A DNA stretch of 21,526 bases from Sulfurovum sp. (GTDB lineage Bacteria > Campylobacterota > Campylobacteria > Campylobacterales > Sulfurovaceae), in NCBI GenBank assembly GCA_015661535.1, contig DQVY01000294.1, positions 1-21,526 of the forward strand, read 5' to 3'. Both the position numbers and the translations under genes were made by a program. How positions within the stretch are numbered: the stretch's first letter is position 1; each line of letters begins with the position of its first letter. The notes under the pieces are model-generated. The model worked only from the letters and a program-made list of their open reading frames with translations, ran no database searches and was not told the DNA's origin. This document shows, one piece after another, positions 15,168 to 21,526 of the stretch.

Positions 15168-15374
15168 TTAGCCTTCTAAACTTACAATGATTTTACCTTC
15201 AGCAATCTCTTGAAGTGCGATATCTGCATATTTCATAGCTGATATGTCTATGTCGAGAAGTGCGTTTGCACCATTTGCGATCTCTTCAGCTCTTTTTCCT
15301 ACTGCATTGGCAAGAAGGTATTTGTCAAAATCTACTTTTTCAAGTGCTAATGCTGTTAATTGTTCTGTTCTCAT
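15168..15374 (-). CDS. rpoZ: RNA polymerase omega subunit
   Basis: Omega (68 residues) helps the beta-prime subunit fold and stay in RNA polymerase, and in many bacteria forms part of a ppGpp binding site. The sequence shows the family pattern LEKVDFDKYLLANAVGKRAEEI (residues 11-32, given here as key residues L11, F16, R28 and E31), followed by a helix and the acidic tail of short omegas (IALQEIAEGKIIVSLEG). Visible support is the size, the ANAVGKRAEEI core equal to the RPxxVAxxRAxQI/V region, and the position directly before spoT, a pairing seen across proteobacteria. AAAGGA precedes the ATG at 15374. It sits 22 bases after pyrH. Confidence 0.9.
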   Translation of the reverse strand: MRTEQLTALALEKVDFDKYLLANAVGKRAEEIANGANALLDIDISAMKYADIALQEIAEGKIIVSLEG

Positions 15375-15396
15375 ATCTATTCCTTTAATATTTTCT

Positions 15397-16104
15397 CTAT
15401 TTAACGATTGAACAAAGGCTCATGTCACCTTTGACGATTGCAAGCAGGTTGCCTTTTTCAAACATGTTACATACAACAATAGGCAGGCCATTTTCTTTTG
15501 CCAATGCTATAGAAGTATCATCCATGACTTTAATATGATCTGTCAAAGCCTGATCATAAGTTAACGTATCGAGTTTAACTGCATCATCAAACTTGTTTGG
15601 ATCTTTGTCATATACGCCATCCACTTTTGTCGCTTTAATGAGCAACTCTGCTTCTATTTCTGAAGCCCTGAGTGTTGCTGCTGTATCAGTTGTAAAGTAT
15701 GGGTTACCTGTACCGCCGGCAAAGACAACCACACGCCCTTTTTCAAGGTGACGTCTCGCACGGCGTACAATGAATGCTTCACCGATCTCCTGCATATCGA
15801 TCGCAGACTGGAGTCTTGCTTCAAGCCCGCAGTGCTCTAGCGCTTCCTGGATAGCCACACCGTTGATCACGGTTGCCAACATACCCATGTAGTCACCAGA
15901 AGTTCTTTTAATGATGCCGTCTGCTGCAGCAGTTACACCACGGATAATGTTACCGCCACCCACAACAATGCCTACTTCCACACCACTTTCAACAAGCTCT
16001 TTGATCTCACCTGCAATAAAGTTAAGAATCTGAGTATTTATACCATACCCTTCATCACCCGCCAACGCCTCACCAGAAAACTTTACCAATACTCTTTTTG
16101 TCAC
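15397..16104 (-). CDS. pyrH: UMP kinase
   Basis: PyrH phosphorylates UMP to UDP with ATP, feeding RNA, DNA and sugar-nucleotide synthesis. It works as a hexamer of the amino-acid-kinase fold. The 235 residues are full length: VLVKFSGEAL at 5-14, VVGGGNIIRG at 47-56, RTSGDYMGMLATVIN at 67-81 (usual RxxADxMGMLAT), AGGTGNPYFTTDTAA at 129-143, and LIKATKVDGVYDKDP for the uridine and ATP site. The start codon is GTG at 16104, six bases after AAAGGTG. It heads the seven-gene minus-strand unit pyrH-rpoZ-spoT-tyrS-oxidoreductase-amidase-amidase and has its own strong -10 box 26 bases upstream, giving a leader of only about 20 bases. Confidence 0.96.
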   Translation of the reverse strand: MTKRVLVKFSGEALAGDEGYGINTQILNFIAGEIKELVESGVEVGIVVGGGNIIRGVTAAADGIIKRTSGDYMGMLATVINGVAIQEALEHCGLEARLQSAIDMQEIGEAFIVRRARRHLEKGRVVVFAGGTGNPYFTTDTAATLRASEIEAELLIKATKVDGVYDKDPNKFDDAVKLDTLTYDQALTDHIKVMDDTSIALAKENGLPIVVCNMFEKGNLLAIVKGDMSLCSIVK

Positions 16105-16122
16105 AGATGCACCTTTATATAA

Positions 16123-16142
16123 TTTCGCGATTATAGCTAAAA
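16123..16142 (-). promoter_or_regulatory. pyrH operon promoter with perfect -10 box
   Basis: On the minus strand TATAAT (16135-16130) lies in TTTTAGCTATAATCGCGAAA. The predicted start of transcription, near 16123, leaves a leader of about 20 bases before the GTG. The 20-base block is identical to that in the leuD promoter, including the CGCG just after the -10 box. No -35 box is seen. Confidence 0.7.
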
Positions 16143-16157
16143 GTTGGTTAGGAGGGG

Positions 16158-16186
16158 GTTAAAGTTAAATACGTATCAACTTTAAC
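16158..16186 (-). terminator. Perfect inverted repeat over the envC stop codon
   Basis: GTTAAAGTT (16158-16166) and AACTTTAAC (16178-16186) form a perfect nine-base-pair stem around an 11-base loop containing TACGTA. It covers the end of the envC-like gene, including the stop codon. No T tract follows in the minus direction (CCCCCTCC instead), so a classical terminator is doubtful; a 3' stabilising stem or factor-dependent end is possible. Confidence 0.35.
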
Positions 16187-17544
16187 GGGTTGATATGTTT
16201 CGAGTTTTTTGTTGCCTGGAACATCAATTTACTTGCTACTTTTCCGACAACATAGCCTTTTTTGATCTTTGTCCCTACATGTATGGTCGGTGCTATCTTG
16301 GAAAGTCCTGCATATACTGTATGCATCTTGCCGCTGTGTGCGACCACCACGACCTTTCCTAACATCGAACTTTTCCCTGCAAAGACTACTTTACCATTTA
16401 AAATGTTGTGTACTTTTGCATTAGATGAAGGTGATTTTAATGTCACGGATTCATTAAAGATCTTGATCTTGTAAATAGGGTCTACATAGGTACCGTATTT
16501 TTTAATAAGCTTTGATCCAGGCAAAGGAGAGATCGTCTTACTGCCTTTGTATGCATAGGTTTTTGACTTGGTATAAGAGGAGTTGACCTGTCGTACTTTG
16601 GCACTTGCTTTGGCACTTGCCTTATAGACTTTTTTCTTTTCTTTTTCTGCTTTCACAGAAGCCAAACGTGCCTTTTCTTTATCTTCTTTGGTTTTGGCTC
16701 TGCGTAATGCCTCTTTTGCTTTTCTGGCATTGGCACGTGCAAGCTCTTTCTCTTTTCGAATGCGTCTTTGTCTCTCTTTTGCAAGACGTATCGCTTCTTT
16801 TCTGGCAGCCGCCGCCTTACGTGCGGCTTCAACCTCTTTCTTTTGTAAAATGTTCAGTTTTGCCAGCGTAGCACGCAGTGAATTTTGTTTGTCTTCTATT
16901 TTAGCCAACATGGCAGAGTATTTCTCTTCATCTTTTTCAAGTTTTTTACGCAATTTTTCTTTCGCAAGTTTTTTTTGCGTATACAACTCTCTTTTTTTGA
17001 CAATTCTTTTGATCTCTGCTTCTGTTTTGTTACGCAGTGCCAGCTTGTTTTTTTTACGTTTTTTAAGGGTGAGTATCTCTGTTTTCAACGTAGCCAGAGT
17101 GCTGGAATTATGTTTTTTATATGCCTTGTAGACTTCTTGTGTCAATATAGACTCTTGTGTAGGCTCATGCGCCTGTTCCATAGCAAACACAATCGAGAAC
17201 TGCTGCGACAGAAGTTTTATGAATGTTTTTCGTTTTTCATCTAAGACTTGACTGGTTTGTTTGAACTCTTTTTCCGACTTGAGCAACTCACTTTTTAATG
17301 CTTTAAAGCGTTTTTCTGTTTTTACCTGATCACGTTCCAGTTCATCGATCTTTTTCGTTAAATATGCAATATCTTTTTCAGCCGACTTGATATCTTTTGC
17401 AATTTGGTTTAAGCGCCTACTTGCCTGCTTCTTTTTCGAAGATGTCACAGAAAGATTCTTTTTGGAATCTTTGATTTTACTTGTGGTTGAAGCACTGTAG
17501 AGTAAGGTCATACCCATCAAGCAGAAAAGAAATAAGGATCTCAC
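16165..17544 (-). CDS. envC: EnvC-like murein hydrolase activator, coiled coil plus degenerate LytM domain
   Basis: The 459 residues comprise a signal peptide (about 1-19, ending YSAS), a long coiled coil (about 25-225), a very basic alanine-rich helix (about 230-325, runs such as AARKAAAARKEAIRLAKE) and a C-terminal M23/LytM domain (about 340-459). The LytM domain lacks its zinc ligands. The usual HxGxD segment reads KIFNESVTL (361-369), YAH has become Y411-A412-G413, and HLHFE has become KLMFQ (439-443). It should therefore not cut peptidoglycan, like E. coli EnvC, which activates amidases when FtsEX signals. The position directly after ftsE-ftsX supports this. The start is a GTG at 17544, overlapping the ftsX stop by four bases, with AAGGGAG seven bases upstream. 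A Pal- or other M23-type structural role is the main alternative. Confidence 0.88.
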   Translation of the reverse strand: MRSLFLFCLMGMTLLYSASTTSKIKDSKKNLSVTSSKKKQASRRLNQIAKDIKSAEKDIAYLTKKIDELERDQVKTEKRFKALKSELLKSEKEFKQTSQVLDEKRKTFIKLLSQQFSIVFAMEQAHEPTQESILTQEVYKAYKKHNSSTLATLKTEILTLKKRKKNKLALRNKTEAEIKRIVKKRELYTQKKLAKEKLRKKLEKDEEKYSAMLAKIEDKQNSLRATLAKLNILQKKEVEAARKAAAARKEAIRLAKERQRRIRKEKELARANARKAKEALRRAKTKEDKEKARLASVKAEKEKKKVYKASAKASAKVRQVNSSYTKSKTYAYKGSKTISPLPGSKLIKKYGTYVDPIYKIKIFNESVTLKSPSSNAKVHNILNGKVVFAGKSSMLGKVVVVAHSGKMHTVYAGLSKIAPTIHVGTKIKKGYVVGKVASKLMFQATKNSKHINPLKLIRI

Positions 17545-18356
17545 TCCTCTACTCCCTTGCTGCTAAATACCACCGAATAAACGGCAATAATGACGATCAA
17601 GATAGCCGAGGCAAATAAAATACCTATATCACTGCCCTTAAAGAGTACGTCCTTGTTTACCATCATGATCTCTATGCCGCTTGTCCCTGCCCAATAAAAT
17701 TTTATGTAGAAGAACATGGCAGACACCAAGAGTGTTGAGAAAAAAGCATCTATCAAAGCTACTTTGAAAAGTACCCCTGAGCGAAGCATCATCGGTGCAC
17801 CAAATATCTCCATCACCTGCATACGTTCTTTATGGGCATACTTCCATATTTCCATCTGTTTAATGATCAAAAAGAAGCTGACTATGGTCATAAAGACTAT
17901 GAATATTTTCAAGGTTAACTTGATGAAAGAAAAAAGTTTATAACTTGACTTGTAGGAACTTCCAAAGGTCTCAACCTTCTTAATATTTGGGTCAGACTCC
18001 AGATCTTTTTTGATCTCTTCGAGTCCCGAACTGTGAAGATAGGCATCCAAACTAAGGTTGTAAAAATAAGGCAGTGCTTTGAGTATCGCTTCTTTTGTAC
18101 TTTTATTCACTCCTTTGGCCACTTCAGAAACAATACTGTCCCGCTTAAGTTGTTTGGCGGCAACAATGTGCTGATTGAGTGCTTGAAAGGTGGAGAGTTC
18201 TACCGGTTTTTTTGCCACAACCAGCATAGAATACCCTTCCGTAAGCCCTTTTTCATAGGTATGGGTACTGCGATCAAATACAAGATAAAATTCAATAGCC
18301 AGCAGAATCGTCATCAACGGTAAAATAAACATCAAATGGTTTTTAATGTACTTCAT
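17541..18356 (-). CDS. ftsX: Cell division ABC transporter permease-like protein FtsX
   Basis: FtsX is the membrane partner of FtsE at the division ring. The complex does not seem to transport anything but passes ATP-driven shape changes to periplasmic hydrolase activators. This 271-residue protein has the FtsX plan: a first membrane segment (about 8-28), a periplasmic domain (about 29-140), and three further segments (about 147-167, 197-219 and 243-264). The cytoplasmic loop after segment 2 contains QMEIWKYAHKERMQVMEIFGAP, a form of the EI..L.GA coupling pattern. I chose the ATG at 18356, with AAGGG seven bases upstream; an ATG at 18374 adds six residues without a ribosome site. It overlaps ftsE by 14 bases and the EnvC-like gene by four, so all three are probably translated together. 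Confidence 0.92.
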   Translation of the reverse strand: MKYIKNHLMFILPLMTILLAIEFYLVFDRSTHTYEKGLTEGYSMLVVAKKPVELSTFQALNQHIVAAKQLKRDSIVSEVAKGVNKSTKEAILKALPYFYNLSLDAYLHSSGLEEIKKDLESDPNIKKVETFGSSYKSSYKLFSFIKLTLKIFIVFMTIVSFFLIIKQMEIWKYAHKERMQVMEIFGAPMMLRSGVLFKVALIDAFFSTLLVSAMFFYIKFYWAGTSGIEIMMVNKDVLFKGSDIGILFASAILIVIIAVYSVVFSSKGVEE

Positions 18357-19017
18357 ATACACCCTTGCTCTCAATAATAAAATGTCTATACGGTAATGAA
18401 AAAATAGTAGGGATCTTATGTGTCACTACCAACACAGTGGTGTCAAGCTGTTGGCAGGCATTCTCCATAAGGTCCCAGATGACATTGGACGAGTAATCAT
18501 CCAAGTTTCCGGTAGGTTCATCTGCCAAAATGACCACAGGGTTCTTTGCCAATGCCCTTGCCACACCCACACGCTGCTGCTCACCACCACTTAGTTCCAA
18601 CGGATATTTGTCTGCATGGTCTGAAAGTTTCACATGTTTGAGCAGTCTTCTTGCCTGCGTCTCCTGTATCTCGGTAGCATACCCAGCGATCATCAGTGGC
18701 AAAACAACATTTTTGCCAACTGTCCACTCATTCACTAGCTTATAGTCTTGAAAAATGATGCCCATATGGGTACGTAACTCTTGCAACTTCTTCTGACGTA
18801 TATTGGCAAGATCAAGTCCCCCTACAACCAAACTGCCTTCTGTCGGTTTAAGCTGTCCGTACAAGGCCTTAAGCAGTGTAGACTTACCAGAACCACTAGG
18901 CCCGGTGATAAACACAAACTCACCCTTTTTAATGCTGAAATTTGCATCTTTAATGACTTCTTTCTCACCTTTGCCATACGCGAGTGTAAGTTGGGAAGCA
19001 TGTATCACATTTGACAT
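18343..19017 (-). CDS. ftsE: Cell division ATP-binding protein FtsE
   Basis: FtsE is the ATPase of the FtsEX complex on the inner face of the membrane. The 224 residues contain all ABC ATPase signatures in order: Walker A GPSGSGKST at 39-47, Q-loop Q90 in IIFQDYKLV, the signature LSGGEQQRV at 142-150, Walker B VVILADEP at 161-168 with E167, the D-loop NLDD at 171-174, and the switch histidine H200 in VVTHK. The phrase FQDYKLV after the Q-loop is typical of FtsE (usual FQDFKLL). AAGGAG precedes the ATG at 19017, which lies three bases after the trmB stop. It overlaps ftsX by 14 bases. All motifs are intact, so an active ATPase is expected. Confidence 0.97.
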   Translation of the reverse strand: MSNVIHASQLTLAYGKGEKEVIKDANFSIKKGEFVFITGPSGSGKSTLLKALYGQLKPTEGSLVVGGLDLANIRQKKLQELRTHMGIIFQDYKLVNEWTVGKNVVLPLMIAGYATEIQETQARRLLKHVKLSDHADKYPLELSGGEQQRVGVARALAKNPVVILADEPTGNLDDYSSNVIWDLMENACQQLDTTVLVVTHKIPTIFSLPYRHFIIESKGVYEVH

Positions 19018-19020
19018 AGA

Positions 19021-20205
19021 CTATTCTCCTTCTGCATGCATAAGCTGTGCTGCAATTTTTTCATGTGCTCTGTAGTTCACCATTGTTTTCACAGGAGGAG
19101 AGACAAAATATCGACAAGATCCTTCTTCCAAAAGTATATACTTATGTTCCGGTCTGTCAAAACTCCCAAAAGCACATTTGATCAACAAGTGCTGCTCTGA
19201 AATCTTATAGATACGTTCAAAATGTACAAAATAGCCATCAAAGACCAAAGCTTTTTTAGGCAAACGTTCTTCTATTGCATCTGTATATTTTACATCATTA
19301 AAATTAAAGTCTATACTCTCTGTTTTTTGCTCAGATTCTTCTGTACATTTTACATACACATCGTAGATATCTTTCTCTTGTCTGAGCCACCTTGCTTCAT
19401 ATTTACTGGTGACTTCAAGTGCCTCATTTTTACGTACTTCTACTTCTACTTTAGGTATGGCAAAAAATGTTTGAAGTGCATACCAGAAGTAGTTGTCACT
19501 GTCTGTACGCAACTCTAATCTGCCGCCTTTTTGTAAGACACGCATGGACTCTTCTAAAAAGCTGGGACTGATGACACGTCTTTGCGGTTTTTTATCCCAA
19601 GGCACTGGAAAATGCACAAAAATCTGATCACAAACATTTGAAGGCAGCATTTCAAGGAAAAGACGTGCATCATAATTGACCACCCAAATATTATCCAGAC
19701 CCTGAAGCTCTATCTGCTTAAGTACCTGCTGTGCAGAAGGTGTGTGTATCTCTATGCCTATAAAAAGTGTGTCAGGATGTTTGTTTGCCTGATAGAGCAA
19801 ATGTCTTCCTGAGCCAAACCCTACTTCTACAGATATCTTCTCTTTTGGGTAGGTAATATTCTCAAAATCTTCTATCTTCTTAAAATATTGTGAAGAGAGT
19901 GCTGCTTTGGTAGTGGAGGTTGCAATATTGGAAGAGAGTATTTCAAGCTTAAGTTCTTTAGAAACTTTCTCCAGTGCCTCTTTTAAAATATTGACTTTAA
20001 GCGGTCGTGTCACTTTGTCATATTTTAAAAGGTACGCATCTGTGTCTGGCTTTAACTGCAGTAAAAACTCTTCACCTTCATGCGCTACGCCAATAAGCAG
20101 GTCATCTCGCGTCATGGATTTTCCACAACAGGTCATAATACTGCTACTTTCTATTTGTGCTTCTATCGTAGTGCTATCAAAGGGTTTTACTTTTAAATGT
20201 GGCAT
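19021..20205 (-). CDS. trmB: tRNA (guanine-N7-)-methyltransferase, extended form
   Basis: TrmB methylates N7 of guanine 46 in the variable loop of tRNAs using S-adenosylmethionine. The Rossmann methyltransferase core lies at about 120-290 with VEVGFGSGRHLLYQA (127-140 region, FGSG at 130-133), the acidic SAM-ribose residue in FIGIEIH (148-154), VVNYDARLF, and the family block FVHFPVPWDKKPQRR at 196-210 (usual FPDPWPKKRH). The protein has 394 residues, far longer than the roughly 240 of E. coli TrmB. Extra domains at the N-terminus (about 1-115, with MTCCGKSMTRDDLLIG) and C-terminus (about 295-394, beta-rich) flank the core; I believe this long form is usual in Campylobacterota. TAGGAAAT precedes the ATG at 20205. 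It lies nine bases after the FN3 lipoprotein gene and three before ftsE. Confidence 0.92.
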   Translation of the reverse strand: MPHLKVKPFDSTTIEAQIESSSIMTCCGKSMTRDDLLIGVAHEGEEFLLQLKPDTDAYLLKYDKVTRPLKVNILKEALEKVSKELKLEILSSNIATSTTKAALSSQYFKKIEDFENITYPKEKISVEVGFGSGRHLLYQANKHPDTLFIGIEIHTPSAQQVLKQIELQGLDNIWVVNYDARLFLEMLPSNVCDQIFVHFPVPWDKKPQRRVISPSFLEESMRVLQKGGRLELRTDSDNYFWYALQTFFAIPKVEVEVRKNEALEVTSKYEARWLRQEKDIYDVYVKCTEESEQKTESIDFNFNDVKYTDAIEERLPKKALVFDGYFVHFERIYKISEQHLLIKCAFGSFDRPEHKYILLEEGSCRYFVSPPVKTMVNYRAHEKIAAQLMHAEGE

Positions 20206-20214
20206 ATTTCCTAC

Positions 20215-20880
20215 TTATAGTGTGACTTGTGTGCTATGACTGGGCTTTGCCTCTATTTTGTCATAACTTTTTGCGATAATGCGGTAACGATAGCTTTTAC
20301 CTCTTCTTACAAAGGTATCGATATATTCAGCCATCAAACGTCCCTCTACCTGTGAAACAAATTTCCATTCCCCTCCCTCTACAGAACGCTGTACAACATA
20401 GGCACTGACACTTGGATTGGCATGAGGCCGCCATAACACTTTTACCACGGAAGGTGCAACCTTATAGGCTTTTACAAACGAAACCGCAGGGAAAGCGGGT
20501 TTCGTCTTTACATGCAGTATTTTGCTGCGACGCGACTCTTTACCCAAAGAGAATGTGGTGAAGGTATAGCTGTAGGAAGTATCTGCTTTGACATGGGTAT
20601 CTACAAAATGTGTTGCATAACGGTTGCCAATGGTACCAATACGTTTAAAACTCTCTCTATCTCCAGAAGCATTGCCCCGGTAAATATTGACACCATGTAT
20701 CTTTTTATTCTCTATTTTTCGCCATTCAAAGCCAACAGAATTCATGGTTGCTAAAGTACGTACTTCTCCAATACCCTGCAATGCACTGTCTGTTTTATAG
20801 GTCATTAAACCTTTTATGCCGCCACAAGCGTTAAATATGACTGAAGCGAGTACCAAGTATACAAGGATCGATTTTTTCAT
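20215..20880 (-). CDS. Lipoprotein with two fibronectin type III domains
   Basis: The 221-residue protein begins MKKSILVYLV with a hydrophobic core and a lipobox ending FNAC, so C19 is probably lipidated and the protein attached to a membrane on its outer side. Two repeats of about 90 residues follow (about 38-128 and 130-221). Each has the FN3 look, with a tryptophan in the B strand region (FEWRKIE; KVLWRPH) and a YxYxFxxFS / YRYRIIAKS strand near the end. Such domains bind proteins or glycans, and no enzyme motif is present. The function is unknown. Its position between a pseudouridine synthase and trmB-ftsEX-envC, also known to me from H. pylori, suggests an envelope role. The ATG at 20880 lies 50 bases inside the upstream gene and has only a weak ribosome site (AAAGTGA). 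Confidence 0.82.
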   Translation of the reverse strand: MKKSILVYLVLASVIFNACGGIKGLMTYKTDSALQGIGEVRTLATMNSVGFEWRKIENKKIHGVNIYRGNASGDRESFKRIGTIGNRYATHFVDTHVKADTSYSYTFTTFSLGKESRRSKILHVKTKPAFPAVSFVKAYKVAPSVVKVLWRPHANPSVSAYVVQRSVEGGEWKFVSQVEGRLMAEYIDTFVRRGKSYRYRIIAKSYDKIEAKPSHSTQVTL

Positions 20881-21526
20881 CTACATCACTTTGATCAAAT
20901 TTTTTAGCTAAATACAGTTTCATATCTTCAAAAAGAGGTGCGACAAATTCCATTTTCTCACCAGTAACAGGATGGATCAAATAGAGTAAATATGCATGAA
21001 GATTAACTCGTGCTATTTTATCTCTTTTGCTCTTAAAACCATATAAATCATCACCCAAGATATGACGGCCCAAAGTGTTTAAATGTACACGTATCTGATG
21101 GGTTCTCCCTGTAAAAAGTTTTGCAGCGATCAACTCTACACCAAAAGGACCCGTAAGCAGTTTCACAAAAGCTGTTTTTGCCGTTCTTCCCTCTTGCTGC
21201 ACAGACATCATCAGCCTGTTTTTTGGGTTACGTCCTATAGGCTTATCAACCACACAATCATCTTTTAAAGGACAGTCTATCAATGCCAGGTAGTAACGTC
21301 CCATACTCTTGTCCTGTAACTGTGCACTTAAGGCTTCATGGGTCTTATTGTCTTTGGCCACCACCAAAGCCCCTGTCGTCTCTTTGTCTATACGGTGCAC
21401 AATGCCATGTCGTTCTTCCCCTGAAATAGTCGAGAGAGAGATACCCTTTTTTACTAACCAATCCACCAAAGTAGCCTCCTTCACAGAAGGTGCAGGATGC
21501 ACCACAAGTCCTGAAGGTTTGTTTAT
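20831..21526 (-). CDS. RluA-family 23S rRNA/tRNA pseudouridine synthase (5' end outside window)
   Basis: This enzyme family isomerises chosen uridines to pseudouridine in rRNA or tRNA. The frame is open to the window edge and reads INKPSGLVVHP at the start, so the true N-terminus, probably with an S4 domain, is outside; an internal GTG at 21505 is not the start. The visible 231 codons contain the catalytic motif HRIDKETTGALVVAK with the essential aspartate, then YYLALIDCPLK, the RluA-type binding block FTGRTHQIRVHLNTLG, and GDDLYG. The overall form is closest to RluD, the enzyme for helix 69 of 23S rRNA, but RluA or RluC specificity cannot be excluded. Its last 16 codons and stop overlap the signal-peptide codons of the next gene in another frame. 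Confidence 0.9.
   Translation of the reverse strand: MNKPSGLVVHPAPSVKEATLVDWLVKKGISLSTISGEERHGIVHRIDKETTGALVVAKDNKTHEALSAQLQDKSMGRYYLALIDCPLKDDCVVDKPIGRNPKNRLMMSVQQEGRTAKTAFVKLLTGPFGVELIAAKLFTGRTHQIRVHLNTLGRHILGDDLYGFKSKRDKIARVNLHAYLLYLIHPVTGEKMEFVAPLFEDMKLYLAKKFDQSDVDEKIDPCILGTRFSHI

Noticed and set aside
16143..16158. G-rich run (AGGAGGGGG) near the envC stop as a ribosome site or quadruplex
   Set aside because: No start codon follows at a useful distance on the plus strand, and there is only one long G run, so a four-stranded structure is not supported.
16605..17244. Several plus-strand open frames rich in F, L and C opposite the EnvC-like gene
   Set aside because: They are the mirror of the lysine-, arginine- and glutamate-rich coiled coil (AAG/AGA codons read in reverse as CTT/TTC). 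They look membrane-like only for that reason.
1..21526. Mobile element, phage, toxin-antitoxin, defence island or CRISPR array
   Set aside because: I saw no transposase, integrase, terminal inverted repeats with target duplication, spaced direct repeats, or short cargo genes of unlike composition. All gaps are short and gene order looks like conserved core chromosome.

Overview
The window looks like a stretch of core chromosome from a Campylobacterota (former Epsilonproteobacteria) bacterium, probably a Sulfurovum- or Sulfurimonas-like sulfur oxidiser. The evidence is the AT-leaning base composition, long tightly packed single-strand operons, promoters made of a good TATAAT-like -10 box with no clear -35 box, and gene order. 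The series pyrH-rpoZ-spoT-tyrS-(nitronate monooxygenase family)-amidase, and next to it pseudouridine synthase-lipoprotein-trmB-ftsE-ftsX-(M23/EnvC-like), matches from memory the order in Helicobacter pylori. The genus is an inference; no rRNA gene is present to test it.

Layout. (1) Positions 1-2956, minus strand: leuD-leuB (leucine synthesis) followed by cca (tRNA 3'-end maturation), and at the left edge what seems to be the first codons of another gene. (2) Positions 3003-7475, plus strand: rpoD (main sigma factor) starts a four-gene unit with a stand-alone CinA/MoaB-type domain protein, an MFS exporter and a DTW-domain tRNA modification enzyme. (3) Positions 7517-8683: a YtfJ-family exported protein (minus) and ppa, inorganic pyrophosphatase (plus), are divergent, with back-to-back extended -10 promoters. 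(4) Positions 8733-16142, minus strand: pyrH, rpoZ, spoT, tyrS, a flavin oxidoreductase and two tandem N-acetylmuramoyl-L-alanine amidases (one with an AMIN domain, one a lipoprotein). (5) Positions 16165-21526, minus strand: an RluA-family pseudouridine synthase (cut by the window edge), a fibronectin-III lipoprotein, trmB, ftsE, ftsX and an EnvC-like activator with a degenerate LytM domain.

How the genes fit together. The clearest functional theme is cell separation. FtsE-FtsX is an ABC-type complex that in other bacteria uses EnvC-like proteins to switch on periplasmic amidases. Here the complex, the likely activator and two likely target amidases are in adjacent operons. The other themes are tRNA and rRNA maturation (cca, DTW, trmB, pseudouridine synthase, tyrS) and transcription and stringent control (rpoD, rpoZ, spoT, ppa).

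I saw no insertion sequence, phage gene, CRISPR array, tRNA or rRNA gene. No intergenic stretch exceeds about 160 bases. I found no convincing undescribed system. The best leads are the duplicated amidase pair beside FtsEX-EnvC, a 20-base promoter core shared by leuD and pyrH, a structured leader before the YtfJ-family gene, and a cluster of stem-loops between leuB and cca.
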